DNA from: Candidatus Manganitrophus morganii
GTDB lineage: Bacteria; Nitrospirota; Nitrospiria; SBBL01; Manganitrophaceae
Length of the DNA: 64,000 bases
Direction: 5' to 3'
Assembly (NCBI GenBank): GCA_021651055.1
Contig: JAJHOH010000001.1
Location: 1,116,001 to 1,180,000 of the forward strand
The notes under the pieces are model-generated. The model was not told the DNA's origin. It worked only from the letters and a program-made list of their open reading frames with translations, and did not search any database. Shown here piece by piece: positions 27,428-34,616 of this stretch. A program made the translations under genes and the position numbers. Numbering within the stretch: the stretch's first letter is position 1; each line of letters opens with the position of its first letter.

Positions 27428-27435
27428 GGGTCCTT

Positions 27436-28617
27436 TTAGCTGTTATCGGGCTTCGGCGTTAATGTGAAGGGGGGCGCCAGCGTGTTGTCGATGACCACCG
27501 CCATCCCCGGCCGAAGCTTGAAAACGCCGGTGGAGACGATTCTCTCGCCGATTTTGAGGCCTTCGGTCACAACAACAAAGTCCCCCTGTTGCGCGCCCAG
27601 GCGCACGAACTGCTGCCGGACAACGAGCGGTTTCGCTCCGCCCGGACCGGCGGGCCCCTCTTCAATGACAAAAACAGAGTCGCCGAAGGGAGCGTGAACC
27701 ACTGCGGTCGCCGGAATGAGCAACACCTTTTCCGACCGCGCGAGAATCATCTCGACCGAGACGAACATGCCGGGCCGCAGCCGGCCGCCGGGATTGGCCA
27801 ATGTCGCCTGGACCCGGACGTTTCTCGTCGCGGGATCGATCTCCGGATTCACCGCCGTGATCTTCCCCCCGAACGATTGCTTTGGAAAAGCGTCGGATGC
27901 CACGGCCACCTTCAGCCCTTCGACCGGATCGCTCAATTGCTGCTGCGGCAATGAGAAATCGACGTAAACCGGATCGAGGGAGTGAAGCGACACCACCGGG
28001 CTCCCTCTCTGGAGAAGCTGCCCGACGCTGATCTGCCGGATGCCGAGCTTGCCGGAGAAGGGGGCGCGCACCGTTTTCTTGGCGATGACCGCCCGGATGT
28101 TGTCCAATTGGGCATCGGCCTGCTTGAGGTTGCTGGCGGCCGAATCATACTGGGCCTGGGAGATCCCGTCGCTTTCGATAAGCTCTTTGGCACGTTTGAA
28201 GGAGAGGCGCGCCAATTCGGCCGCCGCTTCGGCCGAACGCAGCTGCGTCTGCTCGATATCAGCATCAAGCTGCGCCAGCAGATCACCGGCCTTGACCACG
28301 GCGCCCGCATCGAACGCGATCTCGCGGACGATCCCCTCGGCTTCGGCCCTAACCACCGTTCCCTGAACGGCCATGACCGTTCCGACCGAGGAAACGCGCG
28401 GCTGCCACTGCTCTTCACGCACCTCGGCGGCATTGACCCGCTCGGGCGGCATGACCTGTTGGGCGGCGGCGTCCCCCATCGCCTTGAACTGGAGCACCTT
28501 CATCCCGACGAGGCCGCCGGCGATTGGCAGGACAATCACCACTCCGAGAATGACCCAACGGAGTCTCTTCAGGCTCCCTTCCCGGTCGCCGCGCCCTCCG
28601 TTTCTTGTATCCTTCAT
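27436..28617 (-). CDS. RND efflux periplasmic adaptor (AcrA/MexE-like)
   Basis: 393 residues. A single N-terminal membrane helix (WVILGVVIVLPIAGGLVGM) is followed by the adaptor domains: barrel-sandwich lipoyl-like half-motifs (GTVVRAEAEGIVREIAFDAGAVVKAGDLLAQLD and RAPFSGKLGIRQISVGQLL), a short helical hairpin (LRSAEAAAELARLSFKRAKEL), a beta-barrel domain and a membrane-proximal domain. It bridges the RND pump to an outer-membrane channel encoded elsewhere. Confidence 0.93.
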   Translation of the reverse strand: MKDTRNGGRGDREGSLKRLRWVILGVVIVLPIAGGLVGMKVLQFKAMGDAAAQQVMPPERVNAAEVREEQWQPRVSSVGTVMAVQGTVVRAEAEGIVREIAFDAGAVVKAGDLLAQLDADIEQTQLRSAEAAAELARLSFKRAKELIESDGISQAQYDSAASNLKQADAQLDNIRAVIAKKTVRAPFSGKLGIRQISVGQLLQRGSPVVSLHSLDPVYVDFSLPQQQLSDPVEGLKVAVASDAFPKQSFGGKITAVNPEIDPATRNVRVQATLANPGGRLRPGMFVSVEMILARSEKVLLIPATAVVHAPFGDSVFVIEEGPAGPGGAKPLVVRQQFVRLGAQQGDFVVVTEGLKIGERIVSTGVFKLRPGMAVVIDNTLAPPFTLTPKPDNS

Positions 28618-28683
28618 CGATGTTCTCCTTTGCTTGTCGGCGTCGCCTCGCGTGAAGCCTGAACGCCGGGTCGCCCGCCGTGA

Positions 28684-29112
28684 TTACCGCTTCGGGGTGC
28701 GCTGTTCGGTCTGCGCGCGCAGGCGCTCCTCCGCCGCGCGGAGTTCTCCCGTGGGATCGCTGGGGGCGAAATCCTCGGTTTCGAACACCTGACGGATTTC
28801 GACCTCTCCCTCCTGGAAAGGGGCCCGCTTGAGCCATTCGATCGCCTCTTCCTTCGACTTCACCTGCCAGAGCCAGAAGCCGGCAACCAGCTCCTTCGTT
28901 TCGGCGAAAGGGCCGTCGATCACGGTCCGCTTGGCCCCGCTGAAGCGGACGCGCGCCCCCTTCGCGCTCGGCTGCAGTCCCTCCCCCGCCAGCATCACGC
29001 CGGCTTTGACCAGCTCCTCATTGTACTTTCCCATTTCGGTCAACAGGGTCTCGCTCGGCAAAACGCCGGCCTCGGACTCCTGGCTCGCTTTGACGATGAC
29101 CATGAATCGCAT
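28684..29112 (-). CDS. DGPF/YCII-related protein
   Basis: 142 residues. It starts RFMVIVKASQESEAG and carries the diagnostic VIDGPFAETKELVAGFWLWQ motif, then the long C-terminal extension (EIRQVFETEDFAP) of the larger DGPF subtype. YCII folds are small ferredoxin-like dimers; DGPF proteins have no settled activity. It lies between the efflux adaptor and the DUF1428 gene. A degenerate version of the cluster's ECF promoter lies upstream (29163-29190). Confidence 0.9.
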   Translation of the reverse strand: MRFMVIVKASQESEAGVLPSETLLTEMGKYNEELVKAGVMLAGEGLQPSAKGARVRFSGAKRTVIDGPFAETKELVAGFWLWQVKSKEEAIEWLKRAPFQEGEVEIRQVFETEDFAPSDPTGELRAAEERLRAQTEQRTPKR

Positions 29113-29162
29113 GTTCGTCTCTCCTTATCTCAAATGACGCTTTGATTGATTCCAGATTCTAC

Positions 29163-29190
29163 CATCATTCCGCAATGGCCGAAACCGATA
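29163..29190 (-). promoter_or_regulatory. Degenerate ECF42-type promoter candidate
   Basis: On the minus strand TTATCGGTTTCGGCC parallels TTGTCGATTTTGGCC of the site at 31458-31485, but the -10 part (ATGATG) does not match CGACTA. It could be a weak or decayed site. Confidence 0.3.
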
Positions 29191-29229
29191 ATTTCATTTT
29201 ACCCCAGGTCAATACACCCCTTCACCGGC

Positions 29230-29586
29230 TCAGAGGTCGACCAAGGCCTTGAATCCGCCGTAGGACATCCGCTTGACATCAAAAGGCATCGCCTTCGGGT
29301 CCATATGCAGGCGCGGGTCTTTCATCACTTTGGCGTTGACGCTGTCGCGATGCGCGCGCGACTTGTAGACGATCCACGCGAAGACCACCGTCTCACCCGG
29401 CTTGACTTTTACAAGGCGCGTGAACGGCACCCCCATCTGCACCTTCAGGTCGTCTCCAGCGCATTCCCGGTATTCCAGAGCGCCGTACTCCCGCCAGATT
29501 TTCCCCGCCTTCTGAGCGATCCGGCGGTAAGCTTGCAGGTTTTTCTTCTGGATCGGTATGACAAAACCGTCGACATACTTCGCCAT
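29230..29586 (-). CDS. DUF1428 family protein
   Basis: 118 residues from ATG 29586 (MAKYVDGFVIPIQKKNL). The family signatures are YRRIAQKAGKIWREYGALEYREC, VVFAWIVYKSRAHRDSVNAKVM and the C-terminal KRMSYGGFKALVDL. DUF1428 proteins are ferredoxin-fold dimers of unknown activity, often next to DGPF and VOC genes, as here. AAGGAGAAA precedes the ATG. Confidence 0.93.
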   Translation of the reverse strand: MAKYVDGFVIPIQKKNLQAYRRIAQKAGKIWREYGALEYRECAGDDLKVQMGVPFTRLVKVKPGETVVFAWIVYKSRAHRDSVNAKVMKDPRLHMDPKAMPFDVKRMSYGGFKALVDL

Positions 29587-29707
29587 ATGCGTTTCTCCTT
29601 CGTTTAAAAGTGAACGACCCCTTATCCGTTTCAATCCGGAGCATCTTCATCCGCAGAGGGAGGCCGCTTATTTGCGTCTTTCAAAGTTCAGCGCGCCGGT
29701 GGCCGAT

Positions 29708-30091
29708 TTATTTCTTCGCCTTTTCCCAAAGGGTCATGACGTTCCCCTCCGGATCGGCGAAATCGGCCATGAAGCCCCACTCTCCGGTGGCGTGTTTCGG
29801 CGTAACGACCTTCCCTCCCGCCTTCTCGATCGCCTTCAGCGTCTCATCGATCGAGCCGGTTTCCACGCCGAACGACGGCTGGTCGGTTTTGGATTTGCGT
29901 TGATAGAACCCGCCGTTGATCCCGCCCGGCTCGGTCGGGTTGTGCTCTTGATCGACCGGCGTCGTGTAGGCCATCGCCCCCTCGTCCCCCCAGAGCTCGA
30001 CTTTCCAGTCGAAGACCTTTTCATAAAATGCTTTGGCCTTCTTAAAATCCGAAGCGGGGATCTCGAAAAACACCACTTTATTCTTCGCCAT
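29708..30091 (-). CDS. VOC (glyoxalase-fold) family protein
   Basis: 127 residues from ATG 30091, served by GGAGGGAGAA. It begins KNKVVFFEIPASDFKKAKAF with FDWKVELW, then GGFYQR, a GGKVVTPKHATGEWGFMADF strand and DPEGNVMTLWEK. These are the two beta-alpha-beta-beta-beta units of the VOC fold. Metal ligands typical of glyoxalases are only partly present. The substrate is unknown. Confidence 0.9.
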   Translation of the reverse strand: MAKNKVVFFEIPASDFKKAKAFYEKVFDWKVELWGDEGAMAYTTPVDQEHNPTEPGGINGGFYQRKSKTDQPSFGVETGSIDETLKAIEKAGGKVVTPKHATGEWGFMADFADPEGNVMTLWEKAKK

Positions 30092-30132
30092 TTCTCTCCC
30101 TCCTTCATCCTTCATCGAATCGGTTACAGACG

Positions 30133-30489
30133 TTATTCCGTCGGCAGGCCCGGCATCTCGATCACCGGCCGGACCTCGACCGTCCCCTTGCGCACCATCG
30201 GAATCCGCTCGGCGATGCCGATCGCCTCGTCGAGATCCTTTGCGTCGACGAGGAAATAGCCGCCCAGCTGTTCGCGCGTTTCGGCGAACGGCCCATCGGT
30301 CACGAGACGTTTGCCGCTGCGGACCCGGACGCTGGTCGCCATCGAGATCGGATGCAACGGATTGGCGGACAGATATTGCCCCTTCGATTTCAAATCGTGC
30401 GCGAGTTGCGTCGATTCCTTGTAACACGCCTCCCGCTCGGTCTCGCTCAACGTTTTTTCCTCAAGGTAAATCAGCAACATGTATTTCAT
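30133..30489 (-). CDS. DGPF/YCII-related protein (short subtype)
   Basis: 118 residues. It begins MKYMLLIYLEEKTLSETERE and carries LVTDGPFAETREQLGGYFLVDAKDLDEAI, ending in the EVRPVIEMP strand. It belongs to the short DGPF subtype normally paired with ECF sigma factors. The ATG overlaps the TGA of the upstream VOC gene by 4 bases, so translation is coupled. Confidence 0.93.
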   Translation of the reverse strand: MKYMLLIYLEEKTLSETEREACYKESTQLAHDLKSKGQYLSANPLHPISMATSVRVRSGKRLVTDGPFAETREQLGGYFLVDAKDLDEAIGIAERIPMVRKGTVEVRPVIEMPGLPTE

Positions 30490-30908
30490 CTCGATCCCTC
30501 GTTAGCCTGGTTGATCGCGCTCGGCTCCATGAAGAACGGCTCCCAGATGTGGCCGTCCGGATCTTGAAACCCATGCGCGTACATAAAGCCGTGGTCTTGC
30601 GGCTCCTTGTAAGTCGTTCCCCCGGCGGCGACCGCCTTGCGGACGATTTCATCGACCTTCGCGCGGCTCTCCAATGATAAAGCGAGGAGCACCTCGGTGC
30701 TTTTGGTCGCATCGCAAACCGGTTTCGGCGTAAAGCTCTTAAACTTCTCTTCGGTCAAGAGCATCACGAAGTTCTCCTCGCTCACGATCATGCAGGTGGC
30801 CGTCTCGTCGGTGAATTGGGGGTTGAAGGTGAAGCCGAGCTTCGTAAAGAAATCGATCGACTTCTTGAGATCCTTGACCGGTAGATTCACGAAAATTTTC
30901 GTCGCCAT
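30486..30908 (-). CDS. VOC-family (glyoxalase-like) protein
   Basis: 140 residues from ATG 30908 (MATKIFVNLPVKDLKKSIDF). Further signatures are FFTKLGF, MIVSEENFVMLL, GGTTYKEPQDHGFMYAHGF and DPDGHIWEPFFME. It is a lactoylglutathione-lyase-like VOC protein with unknown substrate. A 4-base overlap couples it to the DGPF gene downstream, and a 35-bp gap separates it from the DGPF gene upstream. Confidence 0.92.
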   Translation of the reverse strand: MATKIFVNLPVKDLKKSIDFFTKLGFTFNPQFTDETATCMIVSEENFVMLLTEEKFKSFTPKPVCDATKSTEVLLALSLESRAKVDEIVRKAVAAGGTTYKEPQDHGFMYAHGFQDPDGHIWEPFFMEPSAINQANEGSR

Positions 30909-30943
30909 CTTCTCTCCTTTCGATGCCTCATCCATTTGATCAG

Positions 30944-31372
30944 TTACTTATTCTTGGAGAGATTCTCCTCTTTCCAAATTTCGCGATGGCGATCCACCGC
31001 CTCGCTCGGAGCGAAGTCCTCCAGCTCGAAGAACCGGCGAACCTCGATCTCCGTCTCCGCCCCTTCGCCGTGCGGGTTGGGGAAGCGCTTGGCCCATTCG
31101 ACCGCCTCTTCCCTCGATTTTACATTGATGATCGTGTAGCCGGCGATCATCTCCTTCGTTTCGGTAAAGGGGCCGTCGACCACGGTCCGTTTGTTTCCGG
31201 AATATTTAATTTTGAACCCCTTCGCGCTTGCCTGCAAGCCGGCGCCGTCGACCAGGACGCCGGCCTTCGCCAGCTCTTCGTGGTAGGTCGCCATCTCGGC
31301 GATGAGCTTCTCCTCCGGCATCACGCCGGCTTCCGAGTTTTTGCTCGCCTTGACGATGATCATGTATCGCAT
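30944..31372 (-). CDS. DGPF/YCII-related protein (long subtype)
   Basis: 142 residues from ATG 31372. The ATG at 31378 lies too close to AGAAGGAGA, while 31372 gives a normal spacing and the usual start MRYMIIVKAS. VVDGPFTETKEMIAGYTIINV and the C-terminal RRFFELEDFAPSEAV resemble the DGPF protein at 28684, so the two are likely paralogs. A TGTCGA-N16-CGACTA promoter stands about 85-115 bases upstream and probably drives this gene plus the VOC, DGPF, VOC and DUF1428 genes that follow. Confidence 0.92.
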   Translation of the reverse strand: MRYMIIVKASKNSEAGVMPEEKLIAEMATYHEELAKAGVLVDGAGLQASAKGFKIKYSGNKRTVVDGPFTETKEMIAGYTIINVKSREEAVEWAKRFPNPHGEGAETEIEVRRFFELEDFAPSEAVDRHREIWKEENLSKNK

Positions 31373-31457
31373 CTTCATTCTCCTTCTGGTTTAGAGTTTG
31401 AACCCGGCTTTTGGATGGTTCCAGCCGGAAGAAGCCACCGCTTCATGTTTCATTATC

Positions 31458-31485
31458 TAGTCGTTGGGCGGGGCCAAAATCGACA
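31458..31485 (-). promoter_or_regulatory. ECF42-like promoter upstream of DGPF operon
   Basis: On the minus strand TGTCGA (31485-31480) and CGACTA (31463-31458) are 16 bases apart, with TTTT following TGTCGA. The same arrangement recurs at 32332-32359 before another DGPF gene. TGTCGA in the -35 region and CGA in the -10 region are, from memory, the reported features of ECF42 promoters. Confidence 0.75.
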
Positions 31486-31502
31486 ATTTTCCCTCTTCTA
31501 AG

Positions 31503-31756
31503 TTATTTCAAGCTTTCCGCGAGTTTATCAAACGATTCGTTCCAGCCGGCCCCGGTCAAACCGGTCGGTGATTGGGTAGTGGGTCAGTTTGGGTTGAGCG
31601 GTTCCTTTTTGGTCGTCATTCCCGCGAAAGCGGGAATCCAGTGCTCTTAAACCTCTGGATGCCCGCTTCCGCGAGCATGACAAAATTTAAACTGACCCAC
31701 TACCGGTGATTGCAATGAAAGGAAGACTGGGCCGATCAAGTGCAATGTGGTATTAA
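31503..31756 (-). pseudogene. C-terminal remnant of a SRPBCC-like gene, split by a MITE
   Basis: On the minus strand, if the 138-bp insertion (31575-31712) is removed, codons read GPVFLSLQSPTGLTGAG and then WNESFDKLAESLK before TAA (31503-31505). GWNESFDKL plus a short tail is a typical C-terminal helix of AHSA1/SRPBCC proteins, which are frequent partners of DGPF genes. Upstream codons soon run into stops (for example near 31770), so the N-terminus is gone. The family call rests on about 30 residues. Confidence 0.5.
31575..31704. mobile_element. 130-bp MITE with 16-bp terminal inverted repeats and 8-bp target duplication
   Basis: GGTAGTGGGTCAGTTT (31575-31590) is the exact reverse complement of AAACTGACCCACTACC (31689-31704). 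Both ends are flanked by the direct repeat GGTGATTG (31567-31574 and 31705-31712). The interior is an imperfect fold-back: GTCATTCCCGCGAAAGCGGG against a later CCCGCTTCCGCGAGCATGAC. There is no coding capacity, so it would depend on a transposase elsewhere. Confidence 0.85.
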
Positions 31757-31835
31757 TCCCCCAGTGATTTTAACGATACGGCTAAAATACATAGGAGGAC
31801 CGCCCGCTGTCTAGTACAAAGATCATTCACTTCCC

Positions 31836-31919
31836 TCAAAAGGTCCCCTCGCTCAGATCGATCTCCGCTTCAAAGCGGACCGCGCCGCAGTGGCAGCTTC
31901 CGGTGTATTTCTTTTTCAT
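31836..31919 (-). pseudogene. N-terminal remnant of a GFA-family gene
   Basis: The ATG at 31919 overlaps the TGA of the DGPF gene by four bases (ATGA) and reads KKKYTGSCHCGAVRFEAEID followed by LSEGTF, then TGA. SCHCGAVRFEA is the diagnostic zinc-binding start of glutathione-dependent formaldehyde-activating (GFA) proteins. An intact member would continue with a second Cys pair (C.C..C), which is missing here because of the frame break. Confidence 0.75.
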
Positions 31920-32290
31920 TCTCGCGCTCCAAGCAACGTGTGGTTTGATTCGCCGATCGGCCGGACTTCGACGCTCCCCAGGCGCGCCGGCGGGATCTTC
32001 GAGGCGACCTGGATTGCTTCATTCAGATCCCTGGCATTGATGAGGACGAACCCGCCGAGCTGTTCCTTTGTTTCGGCGAAGGGTCCATCCATGATCGATA
32101 CCCTGCCCTTTCGGACCCGGACGGTGGTGGCGGACTGAATCGGTTCGAGCACTTGGCAGGCAATGGCGTGACCGCTCTTCTTGAGCTGCACATCGCAGAC
32201 CAGGCACTCCTCCATAAAGGCGTCCAGTTCGTTTTTGGACATTGCTTCCAGTTTCTTTTCATCGAAATAGATCAGGCAGATATATTTCAT
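31916..32290 (-). CDS. DGPF/YCII-related protein (short subtype)
   Basis: 124 residues from ATG 32290 (MKYICLIYFDEKKLEAM). It has SIMDGPFAETKEQLGGFVLINARDLNEAI and the EVRPIGES strand. An ECLVCDV segment adds two cysteines absent from its paralogs. Its own TGTCGA-N16-CGACTA promoter lies 42-69 bases upstream. It is coupled by ATGA to a dead GFA gene. Confidence 0.92.
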   Translation of the reverse strand: MKYICLIYFDEKKLEAMSKNELDAFMEECLVCDVQLKKSGHAIACQVLEPIQSATTVRVRKGRVSIMDGPFAETKEQLGGFVLINARDLNEAIQVASKIPPARLGSVEVRPIGESNHTLLGARE

Positions 32291-32331
32291 GGCTTGCTCC
32301 AAGTTGTGACGTATCGTCTATGAACATTCAA

Positions 32332-32359
32332 TAGTCGTCGGAGGGGCTGAAAATCGACA
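32332..32359 (-). promoter_or_regulatory. ECF42-like promoter upstream of DGPF gene
   Basis: TGTCGA (32359-32354), a 16-base spacer and CGACTA (32337-32332) on the minus strand. TTTT follows TGTCGA and a CCCC block lies mid-spacer, exactly as at 31458-31485. Confidence 0.75.
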
Positions 32360-32432
32360 AATGGGCTATGGTTGAGGGGATTTTTAAATGGATCATCGAA
32401 AAAGCTGGGGACTGTCAGGTCGGTTCGATCTG

Positions 32433-32511
32433 GTAGGGGCGGCCCCCTGTGGCCGCCCGCATTGATTGAATCTGGATGAAGACAAGGGCAGGCACGGAGG
32501 CCTGCCCCTAC
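32433..32511. repeat. Two-hairpin member of the GTAGGGGC repeat family
   Basis: The element starts GTAGGGGC and ends GCCCCTAC. The left stem pairs GGGCGGCC with GGCCGCCC, the right stem pairs GGGCAGGC with GCCTGCCC, and about 30 unpaired bases lie between. It sits between the cupin stop and the ECF promoter. Confidence 0.8.
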
Positions 32512-32546
32512 AAAGCTAAACTCCGAAATCTAGAGACTACTCTCCC

Positions 32547-33035
32547 TTATTCTTCCCCACTGTAATAATCCAACTCCTCGGCCCCCTCCGGCCGGACCAC
32601 CCTACGCTCGGGTGAGCGCACAAGCCACTTCTTGCTGTCCGGATAATGGGCCGACTCGCCAATCGGGTTATCCGCGACAACATAGAGAACCAGATCCTCA
32701 GCCCCGTTATTGATCAGTTGATGCGGCTGGTCCGGCTCGAAAAGAAAGGCATCGCCCGCTTCGATGGAAGTCATCCCCTCCTGATGCCGGACCTGTCCCG
32801 CGCCGGAGATCACATGATAAAACTCCCACTGCGCGCTGTGCGAGTGATAAGGAGAGTGGATCTTTCCCGGAGGAAGGCGGCACAACTCCACATCGAAGGG
32901 ATGCCGCTCCTTCAGGTCCATCGACGAAGGCTTTCGCCCCAACGCGACAGAGATCTCTTTGCTCGCCCCGCCGAATTTCCCTTTCGGCGACGACCAGGTC
33001 TCATCAGGAATATCTTTCAGATTCACCTTACGCAT
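32547..33035 (-). CDS. Cupin-domain protein
   Basis: 162 residues with a single beta-barrel. Motif 1 is SPYHSHSAQWEFYHVISGAG, with metal-type His residues and Glu. Motif 2 is GDAFLFEPDQPHQLINNG. The N-terminal (PDETWSSPKGKFGG) and C-terminal (GESAHYPDSKKW) extensions occur in a subgroup of uncharacterised bacterial cupins. It probably binds a divalent metal. It is the third gene of an operon with a VOC protein and a 2-oxoglutarate oxygenase, so a small-molecule oxidation role is plausible. Confidence 0.88.
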   Translation of the reverse strand: MRKVNLKDIPDETWSSPKGKFGGASKEISVALGRKPSSMDLKERHPFDVELCRLPPGKIHSPYHSHSAQWEFYHVISGAGQVRHQEGMTSIEAGDAFLFEPDQPHQLINNGAEDLVLYVVADNPIGESAHYPDSKKWLVRSPERRVVRPEGAEELDYYSGEE

Positions 33036-33057
33036 CGTTTCTCACCTAGTGTGAACG

Positions 33058-34038
33058 TTAAAGCACCTTCCGGCGCAGCTCCGGAAAAACCTTCGACACC
33101 TTGCTCAAGAGATAATCCCCATAGGTGCCGCGAAACGCGTGAACGCTGGTGCGGTCCCAACGCGCTTCTTTATTATCATTCACCACACCCGTTTCGATCG
33201 GCTTCACTTCCGCATTAAAATTGGGGTCGAAGAAGAACGGAAAAGACAAACGGTTCTGTCCCGCCGGATTCCACACCCGATGCGGGGTGGACAAATAGCG
33301 CCCCGCCGTCAGGCGGTCGAGCATGTCTCCGATATTGCAAACAAAAGCATTGGGGATCGGCGGCGCGTCGATCCATTGAGATTTTATTTTTACCTGCAAG
33401 CCGCCCGACAGATCTTGCTTGAGGATCGTCAGCAATCCATAGTCGGTATGCTCGCCGACCCCGTAGCCGGATTCCTCGGGGCTGCCTGAAGGGGCGGGAT
33501 AGTTGAAGATGCGGAACAGGACCAGCGGATCGGCCGTATAACGGTCGGCAAAATACGACTCCTCCAGACCGAGGCTGAGGGAGAGGCCGGCCATCAACGC
33601 ATGTCCAACCCGCGTCATGGCGGCCATATAGTCGAGAACGGTCTCTTTAAATTCCGGCCACCCGGACGGAAAGAGGTTGGGGCCGTGCAGCGGGGTGCCC
33701 GCTTTTACCAGGGGATGATCTTCCGGAAGCTCGGCCCCGAAATAAATCCCCTCTTTTAGATCAGGCCGGCCGGAGGTCAGCTCGCCGCCGACGGGGAAGT
33801 ATCCCCGCCAGGCCCGGCCTCCCCGCGCCATGCCGATTGCAAGCTTTGTCTTAAGATCCTGCGAAAAGAACTGCCGGCTGACCGCTTCCAGCCGCTGCTG
33901 CAGGGGTTCGTCTACCCCATGACCGACGATGTAAAAGAAGCCGAAGTCGCGGCACGCCCGGCCGATTTTCTCCGCGATAGCATGACGCGCTTCCGTTCCG
34001 GAAACCAACCCGGCGATATCGACGACAGGAATTTCCAT
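33058..34038 (-). CDS. 2-oxoglutarate/Fe(II) oxygenase, isopenicillin-N-synthase-like
   Basis: 326 residues. The N-terminal non-haem dioxygenase domain (VDIAGLVSG, FFYIVGHGVDE) and the C-terminal jelly-roll are complete. Iron ligands are His-x-Asp in GEHTDYGLLTIL and the distal His in LSTPHRVWNP. The co-substrate-binding R-x-S is in NRLSFPFFFDPN. Such enzymes hydroxylate or cyclise small molecules with O2. It starts 6 bp after the VOC stop and 22 bp before the cupin. Confidence 0.93.
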   Translation of the reverse strand: MEIPVVDIAGLVSGTEARHAIAEKIGRACRDFGFFYIVGHGVDEPLQQRLEAVSRQFFSQDLKTKLAIGMARGGRAWRGYFPVGGELTSGRPDLKEGIYFGAELPEDHPLVKAGTPLHGPNLFPSGWPEFKETVLDYMAAMTRVGHALMAGLSLSLGLEESYFADRYTADPLVLFRIFNYPAPSGSPEESGYGVGEHTDYGLLTILKQDLSGGLQVKIKSQWIDAPPIPNAFVCNIGDMLDRLTAGRYLSTPHRVWNPAGQNRLSFPFFFDPNFNAEVKPIETGVVNDNKEARWDRTSVHAFRGTYGDYLLSKVSKVFPELRRKVL

Positions 34039-34044
34039 CCAACC

Positions 34045-34467
34045 TCACTCTTTGACAACCCACTGGGGATTCCAGGCGATTTCCCACAGGTGCCCGTCCA
34101 AATCCTGGAAGTATCCGGCATACCCCCCCCAAAAGCGGTCGTGCGGCGGGTCGGTGATGTTGGCCCCCGCCCTTTCTGCCTGCTTTATGATCGCGTCTAC
34201 TTCCTGTTTGGAATTGACGATGTGGCCGATGGAGAATTCGGAGGGGCTGGCCGGCGTGACAGCGATTTTTGCATCCTTCGCCAACGAGGTCTTCGGCCAG
34301 AGCGCCAAGATGAGATCATCATTCATTTCAAAGAAAACCACCGCGCCATCCTCAAATTCGGTGCCGACGATCCCTTCCGTTTTTAGCCCCATTCCGTCAC
34401 GGTAAAAAGCCAAAGATTTTTCCAAATCGCGGACAGCCAGGGTAATGATTTTGATTCGTGGCTTCAT
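34045..34467 (-). CDS. VOC-family protein
   Basis: 140 residues. The fold signatures are IITLAVRDLEKSLAFYRDGMGL, VVFFEMNDDLILALWP, IKQAERAGANITDPPHDRFWGGYAGYF and DLDGHLWEIAWNPQW. It is glyoxalase/bleomycin-resistance-like; substrate unknown. It leads the three-gene VOC-oxygenase-cupin operon, which has a promoter at 34542-34571. Confidence 0.93.
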   Translation of the reverse strand: MKPRIKIITLAVRDLEKSLAFYRDGMGLKTEGIVGTEFEDGAVVFFEMNDDLILALWPKTSLAKDAKIAVTPASPSEFSIGHIVNSKQEVDAIIKQAERAGANITDPPHDRFWGGYAGYFQDLDGHLWEIAWNPQWVVKE

Positions 34468-34541
34468 CTTCTAGCCTCACTCATTCACAAGTAGGCATAA
34501 CTTATTTGGAAGCAGAGACCCTTTTTACGCTTCGCTACCCC

Positions 34542-34571
34542 TGTATATTCCAGTTCACTCATTCATGTCAA
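34542..34571 (-). promoter_or_regulatory. Sigma-70 promoter for the VOC-oxygenase-cupin operon
   Basis: TTGACA (34571-34566) and TATACA (34547-34542) on the minus strand are 18 bases apart, about 75 bases before the VOC ATG. Confidence 0.65.
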
Positions 34572-34616
34572 TGACCGATTACTGAGAGGGATTCAACTCC
34601 GCGGGTTGTGCTGCTT

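Larger units (their letters stand above)
31379..31915. other. Gene-poor stretch with promoter, MITE and two gene remnants
   Basis: This 537-bp gap holds an ECF-type promoter (31458-31485), the end of a SRPBCC-like gene broken by a MITE (31503-31756) and the first codons of a GFA-family gene (31836-31919). No intact gene is present. It looks like the eroded distal part of an operon that once continued from the DGPF gene at 31916. Confidence 0.65.

Noticed and set aside
31575-31704. Possible intrinsic terminator
   Set aside because: Exact terminal inverted repeats plus an 8-bp direct target duplication fit a mobile element better.
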